NCBI GenBank assembly: GCA_021790815.1
Contig: JAJYFT010000007.1
Location: 1-44,575, forward strand
Direction of reading: 5' to 3'
DNA: 44,575 bases
From: Actinomycetes bacterium
Lineage (GTDB): Bacteria > Actinomycetota > Acidimicrobiia > Acidimicrobiales > JABEUL01
The translations under genes were made by a program, and so were the position numbers. Shown here piece by piece: positions 24,022 to 34,170 of the stretch. The notes beneath the pieces were generated by a model. That model searched no databases, was not told where the DNA came from, and worked only from the letters and a program-made list of their open reading frames with translations. Within the stretch, counting starts at the first letter, position 1; the number at the start of each line of letters is the position of its first letter.

Positions 24022-24723
24022 TTACTTGGAACCTACTTGAGGTTTGAGAGTAGGTTCGTGATTTCGCATCTCTGAAACTGGGACAACATTTTGACCACTA
24101 CTTCCTCCTGAACTTGGAGAGAGAGCTGCTCTAAAGAAGGACCTCACATGATCAAGTCGCTTTTCGAGCATGTTTCTCGCAAGAGGATCGCTATCTAAAA
24201 GTGACTCAAGGAATGGAATATCACTAAAATAACTAAGAAGCGCCCCATAACCAGTTAGAAGCAACTGTTCTGGGTCGTGTCGTTTGAATCTCCCAGCCTC
24301 CATTTCTCGCTCAAAAAACCTTACTGCTCTCAGAAAGTACGGTCGGAGTGCGGCGCCCATCTCGACCCCTAAATGACTTCCTCCTTCTAAAGCCTCACGT
24401 CTAACTAGCCTTACAAAAAGTGGATTCTCCGCAAAAAACTCAAAACCGGCCGTAATAACATGATCAACCTGTGTCCATCCGTCTACTGGCTCTAAAAGTG
24501 CGTCCTCAAGTCGTCTTCTCCAATCCGCCATCTGCGATGCAAACACTTCTGTATACAGTGCTTCTTTAGATGGGAAATGATGTAGCAGACTTGGTCTTTT
24601 AATTCCAACTTCAAGAGCAATCTCATTTAGGGATACACCTGAATATCCGCGTTCAGCGAATGCATGAAATGCTGAACTTAAAATAGCTGCTCTTGTATCT
24701 AATAACGCTGAACTATTGCTCAT
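24022..24723 (-). CDS. TetR-family transcriptional regulator
   Basis: 233-residue regulator. The N-terminal DNA-binding domain reads [20 protein letters not shown], then [19 protein letters not shown] (helix-turn-helix) and [11 protein letters not shown], typical of TetR. The C-terminal ligand domain includes [20 protein letters not shown], the pattern of TetR_C domains seen in lipid-metabolism regulators. The last 30 residues are a disordered tail. AAGGAG ribosome site. A nearly perfect 22-base palindrome (24733-24754) lies 10 bases before the start, so self-repression is likely. It is divergent from uvrD2 with a 272-base gap. Target genes outside itself are not known. Confidence 0.92.
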   Translation of the reverse strand: MSNSSALLDTRAAILSSAFHAFAERGYSGVSLNEIALEVGIKRPSLLHHFPSKEALYTEVFASQMADWRRRLEDALLEPVDGWTQVDHVITAGFEFFAENPLFVRLVRREALEGGSHLGVEMGAALRPYFLRAVRFFEREMEAGRFKRHDPEQLLLTGYGALLSYFSDIPFLESLLDSDPLARNMLEKRLDHVRSFFRAALSPSSGGSSGQNVVPVSEMRNHEPTLKPQVGSK

Positions 24724-24732
24724 AGTTTCTCC

Positions 24733-24754
24733 TTGTAGAGTAATTAACCTACAA
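24733..24754. promoter_or_regulatory. Candidate TetR operator
   Basis: TTGTAG (24733-24738) and CTACAA (24749-24754) frame a centre TAATTA; 18 of 22 positions are symmetric. It overlaps the leader and ribosome site of the TetR gene, the usual place for autorepression. Confidence 0.6.
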
Positions 24755-24995
24755 ATCTCTTATGTCTACCATTAAAATTCAAAACGAATTTTAGTTAAAT
24801 CATTACCTGATTCCCTATAAAACACCCTGTAACCAGCAAAATATTCTTTGTGCCAAGTCCAATTATCTTAATAAAATAACGTCCAAGGCGCGCAAGCCTA
24901 TACATACCGTGATAACTTTTGCGGACTATAAAACATTCTACAAGTAATATCGTATAAAGATTATTTAAATCTTACCTCTAATATAAGGTATTTGT

Positions 24996-26972
24996 GTGAG
25001 TTTAGAACTTTTAGACGATTTGAGCGAAGAGCAGGAAGAGGCAGTTGTTTCCGATGCGAAACCTTTAATCATCGTTGCCGGTGCTGGGTCAGGCAAGACA
25101 AGAGTTCTCACAAAACGGATCGCTTACAGGGTTTTGAACGGATTTGATGATCCGTCTAAGGTATTAGCCCTAACTTTCACCAGGAAAGCAAGTTTAGAGA
25201 TCAGATCAAGACTTGCAGCAATTTTTCCTTCAAAACGATTCAACTCTGGGACATTTCACTCTGTTGCATTAGCCCAACTTGAAGAGTACGCATATGAACA
25301 CAGTTTAAGACCCCCACGATTATTGACTTCTAAAATAAAGGTCCTTTCAAAAATAGTTGAGGAGAACTTTAAGCATCTAAATTCAGAGTTTAGTAGGAAC
25401 ACCGGTTCACTTCGGGATGTTGCCAGCGAGATCGAATTTGCGAAAGCAAGAAATATTTCACCCGAACATTTTGCCAATCAAGCAAAACTTTTGAGAAGAT
25501 CGCTGCCAATACCTGCTGATGAGTTAGCAATAATCTTCGATATTTATGAAACTCAGATGAAGAAAACCGGCTATCTAGATTTCGACGATCTGCTTAAAAC
25601 CCTTGCTGAGCTAATTGAGAACAACGAATTAATTAAACAACAGTCTCGCTTCAAGCTACGCCATTTTTATGTTGACGAGTTCCAAGATCTTAACCCTTTG
25701 CAATTCCGTCTTTTAAGCGCGTGGTTGGATGGGCGAGATGACTTGACAGCAGTTGGTGACCCAAATCAAGCAATTTATGCTTGGAATGGTGCTGATCCAG
25801 TTCTTTTTACACATCTTATAAATAGCGTAAAAAATAGCTCGCTAATAAGACTTTCAACCAACTTTAGATCGACAAAAGATCTGATCGAGAAAGCTAATCG
25901 TGTTGTCAACAGCGAAATTAAACCGTCCCAGTCTTTCGTCACTGATGACTTCAATACAAATGATGTCAGCATTATTAATTACTTAGACGAAGATGAAGAA
26001 AAGGTTGGACTTCGTGAACTTGTATCTAAATTAAGTAAGGACGGTGTACCGTTTTCCGAAATTGGGATACTTTCCAGAGTCAATGTTATGTTGGAAGAAA
26101 TAGGCGAATATTTTATTCTTAATAAAATTCCTATTTCCAAAAGCTTTGATATTTTAAAAACCAAAGAGGTAAATGCTATTTTGAACACAGTACGCCTTAA
26201 AAACGATACCTATCCGCTATCAGTTTGGTTGAAAGATTTTGACGAGATCTACGAAGAACTTTTCGATAAGTCATTTAACAATGATGCTAGCTCACCTGTA
26301 GGTATCTTGAAACAGACGGTTGAAGAGTTTCTTGGAATTAATAACTCTGCACCAGTTATAAGTTATCTTCGCTGGCTTAGGTCACAACCCGACTTAAAAC
26401 GATTTTCACAAGGGGTTAATCTACTTACATTTCACAGATCAAAAGGTTTAGAGTTTTCCCACGTAATACTTCTGGGCTTAGAGGAAGGTTCAGTCCCCTT
26501 AAAAAAGGGTAACGACGACGAAGAAAGAAGGCTCTTTTATGTTGCATGTTCACGGGCAAAAAGACGACTTTATTTAACTTACTCTTCTCATCGTACATTC
26601 AACCACAAAACATTAACACGATCTCCTTCTCGTTTTTTAGACCTATTTGACTACGGGGACAATAAACAACAGATAAAAAGTGCTAATTTAAACGTTGACT
26701 TTCTTAGATCAAAACTTCAAGCAGTCTCCTCAAGAGCAAGGGAAGAAGTTGAAATTAACCCCCAAGAACTTAAAATTGCAACTTCTCTTGATCATTGGAG
26801 ACTTAACCAGGCAAAACTGCTTAACCTAGATACCCGACAGGTGCTATCTGATCTTGACATAGCAAGGTTAAGTAAAATTAAGCCCAAAACGCCTAAACAG
26901 GCTAATCTTATCCTAGATAGAAAGTTAAGCGAAAATGCAATCAATGAAATTATTTCAATAACTGCAAATTAA
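24996..26972 (+). CDS. uvrD2: UvrD2-type superfamily 1 helicase
   Basis: ATP-dependent 3'-5' DNA helicase for repair or replication. Motifs in order: EEQEEAV Q-motif (11-17), Walker A AGAGSGKT (28-35), FTRKAS (Ia), DEFQD (227-231), VGDPNQAIYAWNGADP (III), STNFRST (IV), LLTFHRSKGLEFSHVILLGL (V) and EERRLFYVACSRAKRRLYL (VI). The C-terminal 60 residues beginning LDHWRLNQAKLLNL resemble the HRDC domain that distinguishes UvrD2 from UvrD1/PcrA, but are divergent. At 658 residues it is slightly short. GTG start 24996 (or 24994 in another frame) has TATAAG 8 bases upstream, so the message may be leaderless. Its end overlaps kgd by four bases. Confidence 0.9.
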   Translation: MSLELLDDLSEEQEEAVVSDAKPLIIVAGAGSGKTRVLTKRIAYRVLNGFDDPSKVLALTFTRKASLEIRSRLAAIFPSKRFNSGTFHSVALAQLEEYAYEHSLRPPRLLTSKIKVLSKIVEENFKHLNSEFSRNTGSLRDVASEIEFAKARNISPEHFANQAKLLRRSLPIPADELAIIFDIYETQMKKTGYLDFDDLLKTLAELIENNELIKQQSRFKLRHFYVDEFQDLNPLQFRLLSAWLDGRDDLTAVGDPNQAIYAWNGADPVLFTHLINSVKNSSLIRLSTNFRSTKDLIEKANRVVNSEIKPSQSFVTDDFNTNDVSIINYLDEDEEKVGLRELVSKLSKDGVPFSEIGILSRVNVMLEEIGEYFILNKIPISKSFDILKTKEVNAILNTVRLKNDTYPLSVWLKDFDEIYEELFDKSFNNDASSPVGILKQTVEEFLGINNSAPVISYLRWLRSQPDLKRFSQGVNLLTFHRSKGLEFSHVILLGLEEGSVPLKKGNDDEERRLFYVACSRAKRRLYLTYSSHRTFNHKTLTRSPSRFLDLFDYGDNKQQIKSANLNVDFLRSKLQAVSSRAREEVEINPQELKIATSLDHWRLNQAKLLNLDTRQVLSDLDIARLSKIKPKTPKQANLILDRKLSENAINEIISITAN

Positions 26973-29900
26973 AGAAATGCCTTCGCAAGAATCGATTCAA
27001 GTTCAAGAGCGTTAATCTTCGCACTTCCTGTTGCTGGACTCCCCGCCCCTATTCTGGCGGAAACTTTAAAGTTAATTTTCGTATCGATTTGATCCAATAA
27101 CCTACTCTTTGCAAAATGGTATGCACCCATATTGTCAGGTTCATCTTGCAACCAAACAATCTCTTTTAGTTCGGAACAAGCATCGATAATCCGCGCTATC
27201 TCATCTTTCGGCCAAGGGTATAATCTTTCAATCCTGATAATTCGAGATTTACTATCTCCATTTGTCCGACCCGCTTCAACTGTATCTCTATAAGCAATTG
27301 CGTCATACGCGATTTTGCCACTTGTTAAAATCAATCTCGTTGTTTCTTTGAATTCCTCTTCTAAAGATTCATCATTTAGGTAGTAACTTCTTGCCTCACT
27401 TACGTGTCCAGCTTCAGTAATAACAGGTTCAAAAGAACCATAAAGGAACTCCTCCACCTTTGACCTTGTAAATTTAGCTCTCAGAAGTGACTTTGGGGTT
27501 GCAACAATTAAAGGATGGGATCTTGTCGCACTTTGATTTCGCAACAGATGAAAGAGCTGCCGCGATGTTGTTGGCTGTGCGATTTCAATATTACCCCCTG
27601 CTGCTAGAGTCAAAAATCTTTCAAGCCTAGCGGATGAATGTTCTGGACCCTGCCCTTCATATCCATGAGGAAGAAACATTACCAACCCACTTGTCTGGTC
27701 CCACTTGTCCTCACTTGCAGCCAAAAAGTTATCAATTATTATTTGGGCCCCATTTGCAAAGTCACCAAACTGTGCTTCCCATATGACTACGGAACCTTTC
27801 GCTTCGCAAGAGTACCCGAATTCGAAGCCCAAAACAGCATACTCAGAAAGGCTAGAGTCATAAATTTGAAAACTTCCAGGATTCAAATTGCTTGACCGTA
27901 GTTGCTCCTCAAAAGCTTTAAGCGGATAGTATTCATTCCCATTGTTATAATCAACAAAAGACGCATGTCGGTGACTAAAAGTCCCACGTCTAGAATCCTG
28001 ACCGCTTAGTCTCAGCCCAATGCCATCTTTTATGATTGAACCAAATGCCAGTGCTTCACCTAATGACCAATCTACAAATCCATTTTGAAAAAGTTCCTTG
28101 CTAGCTTCAAGCTGTTTTCTAAGTTTTGGATGTAGCTCAAAGTCCTTAGGAAACATATGTAAGATATCCTCAATTTGGCTTAGGGTTGAAAAGTCAATTC
28201 CGGTCTCTATACGCAACGGGACCTTGACTGGTTGAGGAAGAGGAATCGAAACAGGTGGTGCAGAAATTGTTAACCGTGTCTCATCTAACGCGTCTTGGAG
28301 CTGATTCTGAAAGTTGTCAAGCGACATCTCAGCGATCTCAATTGAAATGTCACCACGTTTTGTTAGAAGCTCTGTATAGATTTTTCTAACGGATCTCTTA
28401 CTGTCGATGATTCTATACATTAACGGCTGTGTGTAACTTGGATCATCACCTTCATTGTGACCATGAAGTCGATAACAAACCATATCAATCACAACATCTG
28501 ATTTAAACCTAACCTTATACTCTGCTGATATTCTTGCAGCCACTAGACAAGCTGACGGATCATCTCCGTTAACGTGAATAATAGGTGCATCGATCATCTT
28601 TGCAATGTCAGTTGAGTAAGTTGAACTCCTACTATCCAGTGGATTGGTCGTAAAGCCAACTTGATTATTTATTACAATATGAATCGTTCCACCCGTCCTA
28701 TAACCGGCCAACTGAGACAAATTTAAAGTTTCAGCAACAACACCTTGCCCTATAAAAGCTGCATCACCATGTAGAACGATCGCACAGATTGCTTCCCTTG
28801 CCTTAAAATGATCGCTACTAAATAAATCTTGTTTGGCTCTCACTACCCCTTGCACTACTGGCCCAACCGCTTCAAGATGTGAAGGATTTGACACTAATTC
28901 AACCTTTATAGACTTAGAGTCGTCGATTTTAAAACTTCCCTGTGCACCTTTGTGATACTTAACGTCACCAGAACCTTGAACACTTTCCGGATCAATCTCG
29001 CCTTCGAACTCTTTAAAAATGTCTTCAAACGATTTGCCTACGATATTAGCAAGTACATTCAACCTGCCCCTGTGGCTCATCCCTAGAACAACTTCTTCTA
29101 GCCCAAGATTACTTAGGCTCCTTATAGCTCCATCAATCATTGGAATTACAGATTCAGCGCCTTCTAAACCAAATCGTTTTTGTCCTACATAACGAGTATG
29201 AAGAAATTTCTCGAAAACTTCCGCAGCGTTAAGCCTGTCTAATACGTACAGTTTTTCACTTTGCGTAAGTTCGTTATCATGGTTTTCAAACCTATCAACT
29301 AACCACTGTCTTTTGACTGAGTTCTCGATGTGTCGCATCTCAACGGTTAAAGTGGACATATAAGTTCTTCTAAGCTTCGAGAGTTCTTTTCCAAAACTTG
29401 TTTTACCACTGTGGTAATCACGATCTAAATCCCAAATACTTAAACCTATTGCTTCAAGATTAAGCTCTTCTACAACTTTAGGATTTGCCTGGTTTAATGG
29501 ATCTAAGTTAGCTACTAAATGTCCACTTAACCTGTAGTTTTCGACAACCTTCTCCATCCTAACTTGACGTGTAATTTCATCTTGCCCTAAAACATCAACA
29601 AATCCTACAAATGGCTTGAGATTTGCATCTGTTTCATTAAACAAATCATCATAAAAATTGTCCTTCCCATTCAAATAGCCATCAATTAATGATAGGTACT
29701 CCCCTGATTGCGCGCCTTGTATGACTCTGTGGTCGTAGGTTGAGGTAAGCGTTAGAACAGGAGATATCGCAAGCCGTGAAAGATCTTTGCTATTCAACCC
29801 CTTAAACTCCTGAGGGACTACTATCGCTCCAACGCCTAATATGAAGCTTTGCCCAGACATTAAACGCGGAACAGAGTGATTCGTTCCAAGTGTTCCAGGA

Positions 29901-30667
29901 TTTGTGATGGTAAAAGTCGTATCTTTGAAGTCATCAACACTAAGTTTGTTCGTTGCAATTTTTCTTAATATTTCTTCATAAGCTGCTACAAATTCAAGAA
30001 ATGACAGTGAAGTTGCGCTCTTGATAGTTGGAACAAGTAAAGATCTAGACCCATCTAGTTTCTTCGTATCGACTGCGAGACCAAGACCAACAGTCTCCGG
30101 AATTACATAGCCGTTTGTGCCTTTCCCATCAAAGTTCTCAACGAACGTTGTCGTCATTTCTGGCATTGTTTTCAAGGCTTTAAGCGATGCGTAAGCAATA
30201 AGATGAGTAAATGAAACTTTGAGACCACTTTTTTGCAGAAGAATCTCATTTAAAAGAGTCCTATTTGCGCTCAGAAGTTTCGCCGCAACTTCTCTGATGC
30301 TAGTAGCCGTAGGAACATGAAGACTACTTTCCATGTTTTCAACTATTCTTGAACCCACACCTCTTAGTGCAACAATTTTTTCTATAAATGCTGCGTCCAA
30401 TTTTACTTTAGGTTCAACCTTTTGTGTCGCAACTGAACCTGTTTGCTTCTCTAGTTCAACATACTCCTTGTTGGGTTCACCCTGAGATACACTTACAGGC
30501 TTGTAGTCTTTAAAAAACTCACGCCAGCTTAAAGATACGCTTTCTGGATCGTTTATGTACTGTTCATACATATCATCTACTAACCAAGCATTTGGACCAA
30601 ATGCACTATTTGAACTATCGAAAAAAGGTGTCACATAAAATAAGTTTAGTTTGTTTTCATGGTGCAC
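26969..30667 (-). CDS. kgd: Multifunctional 2-oxoglutarate decarboxylase/dehydrogenase Kgd
   Basis: 1232-residue enzyme of the tricarboxylic acid cycle. Order: short N-terminal E1o region FGPNAWLVDDMYEQYINDPE (1-55), linker, E2-like acyltransferase (about 85-340) with catalytic His313 in TYDHRVIQG, then the thiamine-diphosphate E1 domain with HRGRLNVLANIVGKSFEDIF and GDAAFIGQGVVAETLN (TPP/Mg motif). No lipoyl domain is present, as in mycobacterial Kgd (1231 residues). It therefore needs separate E2/E3 partners for the dehydrogenase reaction. The sequence has no visible truncation. GTG start; upstream TAAGTA may be a -10 of a leaderless transcript. Regulation by a GarA-like FHA protein is known in mycobacteria, but no such gene is seen here. 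Confidence 0.96.
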   Translation of the reverse strand: MHHENKLNLFYVTPFFDSSNSAFGPNAWLVDDMYEQYINDPESVSLSWREFFKDYKPVSVSQGEPNKEYVELEKQTGSVATQKVEPKVKLDAAFIEKIVALRGVGSRIVENMESSLHVPTATSIREVAAKLLSANRTLLNEILLQKSGLKVSFTHLIAYASLKALKTMPEMTTTFVENFDGKGTNGYVIPETVGLGLAVDTKKLDGSRSLLVPTIKSATSLSFLEFVAAYEEILRKIATNKLSVDDFKDTTFTITNPGTLGTNHSVPRLMSGQSFILGVGAIVVPQEFKGLNSKDLSRLAISPVLTLTSTYDHRVIQGAQSGEYLSLIDGYLNGKDNFYDDLFNETDANLKPFVGFVDVLGQDEITRQVRMEKVVENYRLSGHLVANLDPLNQANPKVVEELNLEAIGLSIWDLDRDYHSGKTSFGKELSKLRRTYMSTLTVEMRHIENSVKRQWLVDRFENHDNELTQSEKLYVLDRLNAAEVFEKFLHTRYVGQKRFGLEGAESVIPMIDGAIRSLSNLGLEEVVLGMSHRGRLNVLANIVGKSFEDIFKEFEGEIDPESVQGSGDVKYHKGAQGSFKIDDSKSIKVELVSNPSHLEAVGPVVQGVVRAKQDLFSSDHFKAREAICAIVLHGDAAFIGQGVVAETLNLSQLAGYRTGGTIHIVINNQVGFTTNPLDSRSSTYSTDIAKMIDAPIIHVNGDDPSACLVAARISAEYKVRFKSDVVIDMVCYRLHGHNEGDDPSYTQPLMYRIIDSKRSVRKIYTELLTKRGDISIEIAEMSLDNFQNQLQDALDETRLTISAPPVSIPLPQPVKVPLRIETGIDFSTLSQIEDILHMFPKDFELHPKLRKQLEASKELFQNGFVDWSLGEALAFGSIIKDGIGLRLSGQDSRRGTFSHRHASFVDYNNGNEYYPLKAFEEQLRSSNLNPGSFQIYDSSLSEYAVLGFEFGYSCEAKGSVVIWEAQFGDFANGAQIIIDNFLAASEDKWDQTSGLVMFLPHGYEGQGPEHSSARLERFLTLAAGGNIEIAQPTTSRQLFHLLRNQSATRSHPLIVATPKSLLRAKFTRSKVEEFLYGSFEPVITEAGHVSEARSYYLNDESLEEEFKETTRLILTSGKIAYDAIAYRDTVEAGRTNGDSKSRIIRIERLYPWPKDEIARIIDACSELKEIVWLQDEPDNMGAYHFAKSRLLDQIDTKINFKVSARIGAGSPATGSAKINALELESILAKAFL

Positions 30668-30715
30668 AATTACTTAGCGCAAGTTAATTGATTAAAAGTT
30701 TGCAACAAATTTAGT

Positions 30716-31495
30716 TTAAAACTCAATCATGACAGGTGCATGATCGGATGGTTTCGAACCTTTCCGAAAATCTCTCTCAACGCTCACTGCCCCCATAAGC
30801 TTGGCAACCACTGAGGTGGAAAGACAGAGATCAATCCTCATGCCATGATTTTTATGAAAAGCTCCCTGCCGATAGTCCCACCACGTGAAAGAGCCATTAC
30901 TCTCCCATATTCCTCCTAAATCTACAAATCCACAAGCTTCTATTGCAGCTAATGCATCTCTTTCCTTCTGACTTACATGGGTCATTCCTCTAAAAGCAGA
31001 AATATCAAAAACATCACTATCTCTTGGGGCAATATTGAAATCACCTAATACTATCTGTTGTTGAGCACCAGCTTCCGACTCTAAATCCGCTTTTAGTCTA
31101 TCTAGCCAATATAGTTTAAAAACGTAGTGATCGCTGTCAACCTCTCGACCATTTGGCACGTACACTGAGTAAATCCTAAAGTTGTCGATCGTAGCTCTAA
31201 TAAGCCGACAGTCATTTCTGTCCACCCCAGGGTTCTTAGGATCACCTGAAAATCCCTTTATAACATTAGTTTGCTCATTTTTAGAGATAATTGCAACTCC
31301 GTTCCATTGGCCATTACCATGAAAATTAGCCTTGTAGCCGTAAGTTTGAATAATATCTATGAAATCCTGATCTATATCTGAACTAATCTTCGTTTCTTGA
31401 AGACACAAAATATCAGGTTCTTTAATTTCAAGAAACTCTTGAACTCTTTCTATCCGTGCCCTTAAAGAATTGACATTCCACGTTGCTATCTTCAT
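30716..31495 (-). CDS. xth: Exodeoxyribonuclease III
   Basis: 259-residue Mg-dependent AP endonuclease/3'-exonuclease for base excision repair. Motifs of the exonuclease III/EEP fold: MKIATWNVNSLRAR, LCLQETK with the metal Glu, VYVPNG, VLGDFNIAP with Asp/Asn, and SDHAPVMIEF at the C-terminus with the catalytic His. Length is normal. ATG 31495. It follows fabZ after about 50 bases on the same strand and may be co-transcribed with it. Confidence 0.95.
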   Translation of the reverse strand: MKIATWNVNSLRARIERVQEFLEIKEPDILCLQETKISSDIDQDFIDIIQTYGYKANFHGNGQWNGVAIISKNEQTNVIKGFSGDPKNPGVDRNDCRLIRATIDNFRIYSVYVPNGREVDSDHYVFKLYWLDRLKADLESEAGAQQQIVLGDFNIAPRDSDVFDISAFRGMTHVSQKERDALAAIEACGFVDLGGIWESNGSFTWWDYRQGAFHKNHGMRIDLCLSTSVVAKLMGAVSVERDFRKGSKPSDHAPVMIEF

Positions 31496-31545
31496 CTGAG
31501 CCTCTATTTCAAACTTCTATCCAGAAATTTTCGTTGCTTGCCACT

Positions 31546-31956
31546 TCAGACAACTACAAAAAATAGGTCAGCTTCTACTGCCAACTTACCGCCAACTAGT
31601 CCCTTTCCAGATCCGGTTCCGCCGCGAGCTGAAAGTTTTTCAAGCGATATACTTAATTCCAGACGATCACCAGGTAGTACTTGTTTTCTGAATCTCGCTT
31701 TATTAATTCCACCAAAAAGAGGAAGTTTTCCTTTAAATCTCTCATCTAGAAGAATTGCGTACGCGCCAAGTTGAGCAAGAGCTTCAACCATCAATACACC
31801 TGGTAGGGTGGGACGATTAGGAAAATGCCCTTCAAAAAATGGTTCACCACCATCTAGCTCCCAATGACCAAAAGCGCTTACCCCTGGCGTAACTTCGCTA
31901 ACATCAGTTAGGAACAAAAATGGACTACGGTGCGGAAGGATTTCGATTGGATTCAC
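31546..31956 (-). CDS. fabZ: 3-hydroxyacyl-ACP dehydratase, FabZ family
   Basis: 136-residue hotdog enzyme that removes water from beta-hydroxyacyl-ACP in fatty acid synthesis. ILPHRSPFLFL and GHFPNRPTLPGVLMVEALAQ are the signature; catalytic His44 and Glu58 are present. GTG 31956 is the earliest start before the obligatory LPHR motif; it overlaps the start of the divergent hydrolase by 37 bases, which is unusual. Glycine-rich loop SARGGTGSGKG near 109-119 looks locally expanded. Identity firm. Confidence 0.92.
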   Translation of the reverse strand: MNPIEILPHRSPFLFLTDVSEVTPGVSAFGHWELDGGEPFFEGHFPNRPTLPGVLMVEALAQLGAYAILLDERFKGKLPLFGGINKARFRKQVLPGDRLELSISLEKLSARGGTGSGKGLVGGKLAVEADLFFVVV

Positions 31957-32885
31957 AATTCAACGATAGCGAAAAAAAAGAGCCACAGGTAATAAGTTCA
32001 CGAATTATACCTTTTACAGGCCTCTATGTACTCGACCATGGGATGAACAAACCAAAAATTGTGTTTATCCATGGAGCCATGGATAGAGCTAGAAGCTTTA
32101 GCGGTGTAATGCGAGAGTTGCACCCAAAAAGAACGGTGGCCTATGATCGACGAGGTTACGGCAGGTCAAGAAATCTCAGGCCCGAAATATCACTATCCAT
32201 TGAATCTAACGTGAAAGATCTAAAAAGCGTCATTGAGGATGAAGACGTTGTTCTTGTTGGACATTCATTCGGTGGCGTGATTGCACTTTGTGCAGCCCAA
32301 GCAATTAGTCCTCAAACACGTGCTGTTAAAGATAGCGCTGTTAACGTAAGTACATCGGACTCCAACTCAACTCAGGTCGGTCCAACTGCAAGCATAACTA
32401 AGACGAACAACAAGGAGAGTAATTTTTTTCATCAGATTAAAGGCATCGCTATATACGAAATGCCTCAACCGTGGACAGAGTTCTGGCAAAGCGCTGGACA
32501 GACGCCAGGTAGTTTGGTTAGAAGCTCGAAAACTCCAGATGAAGCAGTTGATTCCTTTATGTCTAGAATGCTCGGGCAAAAGCGCTGGAATGACACCTCA
32601 ATTAGGGTAAAAGAAGATCGACGTAGTGAAGGTAAAGCGTTAATTGCCGATCTTTCAAAACTTTACGAATCAAAACCTTTTAACGAAGGATTGATTGAAG
32701 TTCCAGTTTTAATCGGATACGGTTCAAGAAGTAGCGAAAGACACCAATTAGGTGCAAACTATCTTGCCTCCAAACTTAAGCACTCGAAGACACGCGAATT
32801 CAAAGGAGGCGATCATCAGGCACATAGAAAGCTTCCTAAAGATTTTGCCCGTTTTGTTAATGAATTACTTGATCTGCTTTCGTAA
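31920..32885 (+). CDS. Alpha/beta hydrolase
   Basis: 321-residue protein with the alpha/beta-hydrolase fold. IVFIHGAMDRARSF carries the oxyanion HG (51-52), AYDRRGYGRS is the second conserved block, VLVGHSFGGV the nucleophile elbow with Ser116, and GGDHQAHRKLP near the end the catalytic His. Between about 125 and 170 is an added Ser/Thr/Asn-rich stretch before the lid. ATG 31920 has AGGA 6 bases before it; TTG 31947 (AAGGA 6 bases before) is an alternative. The substrate is unknown (ester, lactone or epoxide). Divergent from fabZ with overlapping 5' ends. Confidence 0.82.
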   Translation: MDYGAEGFRLDSQFNDSEKKEPQVISSRIIPFTGLYVLDHGMNKPKIVFIHGAMDRARSFSGVMRELHPKRTVAYDRRGYGRSRNLRPEISLSIESNVKDLKSVIEDEDVVLVGHSFGGVIALCAAQAISPQTRAVKDSAVNVSTSDSNSTQVGPTASITKTNNKESNFFHQIKGIAIYEMPQPWTEFWQSAGQTPGSLVRSSKTPDEAVDSFMSRMLGQKRWNDTSIRVKEDRRSEGKALIADLSKLYESKPFNEGLIEVPVLIGYGSRSSERHQLGANYLASKLKHSKTREFKGGDHQAHRKLPKDFARFVNELLDLLS

Positions 32886-33002
32886 CGCAATCCTTGATTT
32901 AAGTTAAAAATTCACTTACATTTTTGCCTACTGTAAATGCTAAAAGTAAAGCTAATAGATAAAAATTAGGAACTTAGGTATTATCTAACTTTAATTGCTT
33001 GT

Positions 33003-34166
33003 CTAGCTATTAAATGGTTTGCTTGAGCTAGCATCAAACTCTTTAGGAAGATTAAAAGTTCTTTCTGCAATTATATTTCTTTGCACCTCTGAAGTACCAC
33101 CTCCAATAGTCAGTGCAGCTGAGAACAAGAAGCCGTAGTACCATGAAGTTATTGCACTTGACAAATCAGAAGTTGAATCGATACCAGCCAAACTCTCTAG
33201 ACTGCCTTTCATCCCCGCAATGTCATTGGCAAGGTTCATCAGCTTTTGTCCATGTTCATCGCCCAGTGCTTTTTTCACTGATGACTCATAGCCAGGTTGT
33301 GCACCTTTGATGGCTTTTGAAATCTGCCTCAAAGTTAACCATTTCAATATCTCGCCTTCGCTGTATATTTCAGCAACTCGTTGCCTGATCAATGGATCAT
33401 TTACCCCCCCAAACATTCTCAACAAATCAATTAGATCTCGACTAGTTGGTCCTCTCCCCCACAAAGAGCCTCCAGATGATAGTGATACACGTTCATTCGC
33501 TAAAGTAACTTTTGCAAGTTCCCATCCTTTGTTCAATTCTCCCACGAGATTATCTTTTGGCACTCTTACATCAGTAAAAAATACTTGATTAAAAGTGTGC
33601 ATTCCAGTCATGTCAACTATAGGAGTTACTCTTACACCAGGACTTTTCATATCTAATATAAAGTAGCTAATTCCTTGATGCTTAGGAACATCACTATTTG
33701 TTCGTGCAAGTAAAATTCCAAATTTAGCAAAATGGCCCATACTTGTCCAAATCTTTTGGCCATTGACTATAAAATCATCTCCATCTTGAACAGCTTTCGT
33801 TGAAAGACTGGCAAGGTCACTTCCCGCATCAGGTTCGCTAAAGAGTTGACACCATATCTCCTCACCACTTAACAGCGGCAAAAGGTAACGATCTTTTTGT
33901 TCCTTAGTCCCAGCGTGCAGAATGGTTGGGCCAGCCCATCCTATTCCAATAATATTTTCAGGTCTTTTAATGCCGCTTCCCCGGAGTTCTTCGTCAATAA
34001 TAAGCTGGTCGATAGGTGTGGCATCCAACCCATAAGGTTTGGGCCAGTGCGGCGCAACGAGACCCGCTTGCGCAAGTTCTTTCGAAGTCGCATTCGGATT
34101 GCTTTTTATCCAATCTTTAACCCAAATTCTCGTAGGACTATTTTCACCAGGTAAAGTTAATTCCAT
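33003..34166 (-). CDS. Acyl-CoA dehydrogenase
   Basis: 387-residue flavoprotein introducing the alpha-beta double bond into an acyl-CoA. Motifs: WCQLFSEPDAGSDLASLSTK (FAD-binding family signature), VNGQKIWTSMGHFAKFGILLART, and IGGGTSEVQRNIIAERTFNLP at the C-terminus. The last is typical of actinobacterial FadE enzymes of the steroid/branched-acid type, which often act as heteromers. Its partner gene would normally be another fadE, not seen here. Divergent from an acyl-CoA synthetase with a 36-base intergenic region containing a perfect palindrome; the two are probably co-regulated. Confidence 0.92.
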   Translation of the reverse strand: MELTLPGENSPTRIWVKDWIKSNPNATSKELAQAGLVAPHWPKPYGLDATPIDQLIIDEELRGSGIKRPENIIGIGWAGPTILHAGTKEQKDRYLLPLLSGEEIWCQLFSEPDAGSDLASLSTKAVQDGDDFIVNGQKIWTSMGHFAKFGILLARTNSDVPKHQGISYFILDMKSPGVRVTPIVDMTGMHTFNQVFFTDVRVPKDNLVGELNKGWELAKVTLANERVSLSSGGSLWGRGPTSRDLIDLLRMFGGVNDPLIRQRVAEIYSEGEILKWLTLRQISKAIKGAQPGYESSVKKALGDEHGQKLMNLANDIAGMKGSLESLAGIDSTSDLSSAITSWYYGFLFSAALTIGGGTSEVQRNIIAERTFNLPKEFDASSSKPFNS

Positions 34167-34170
34167 ACCA

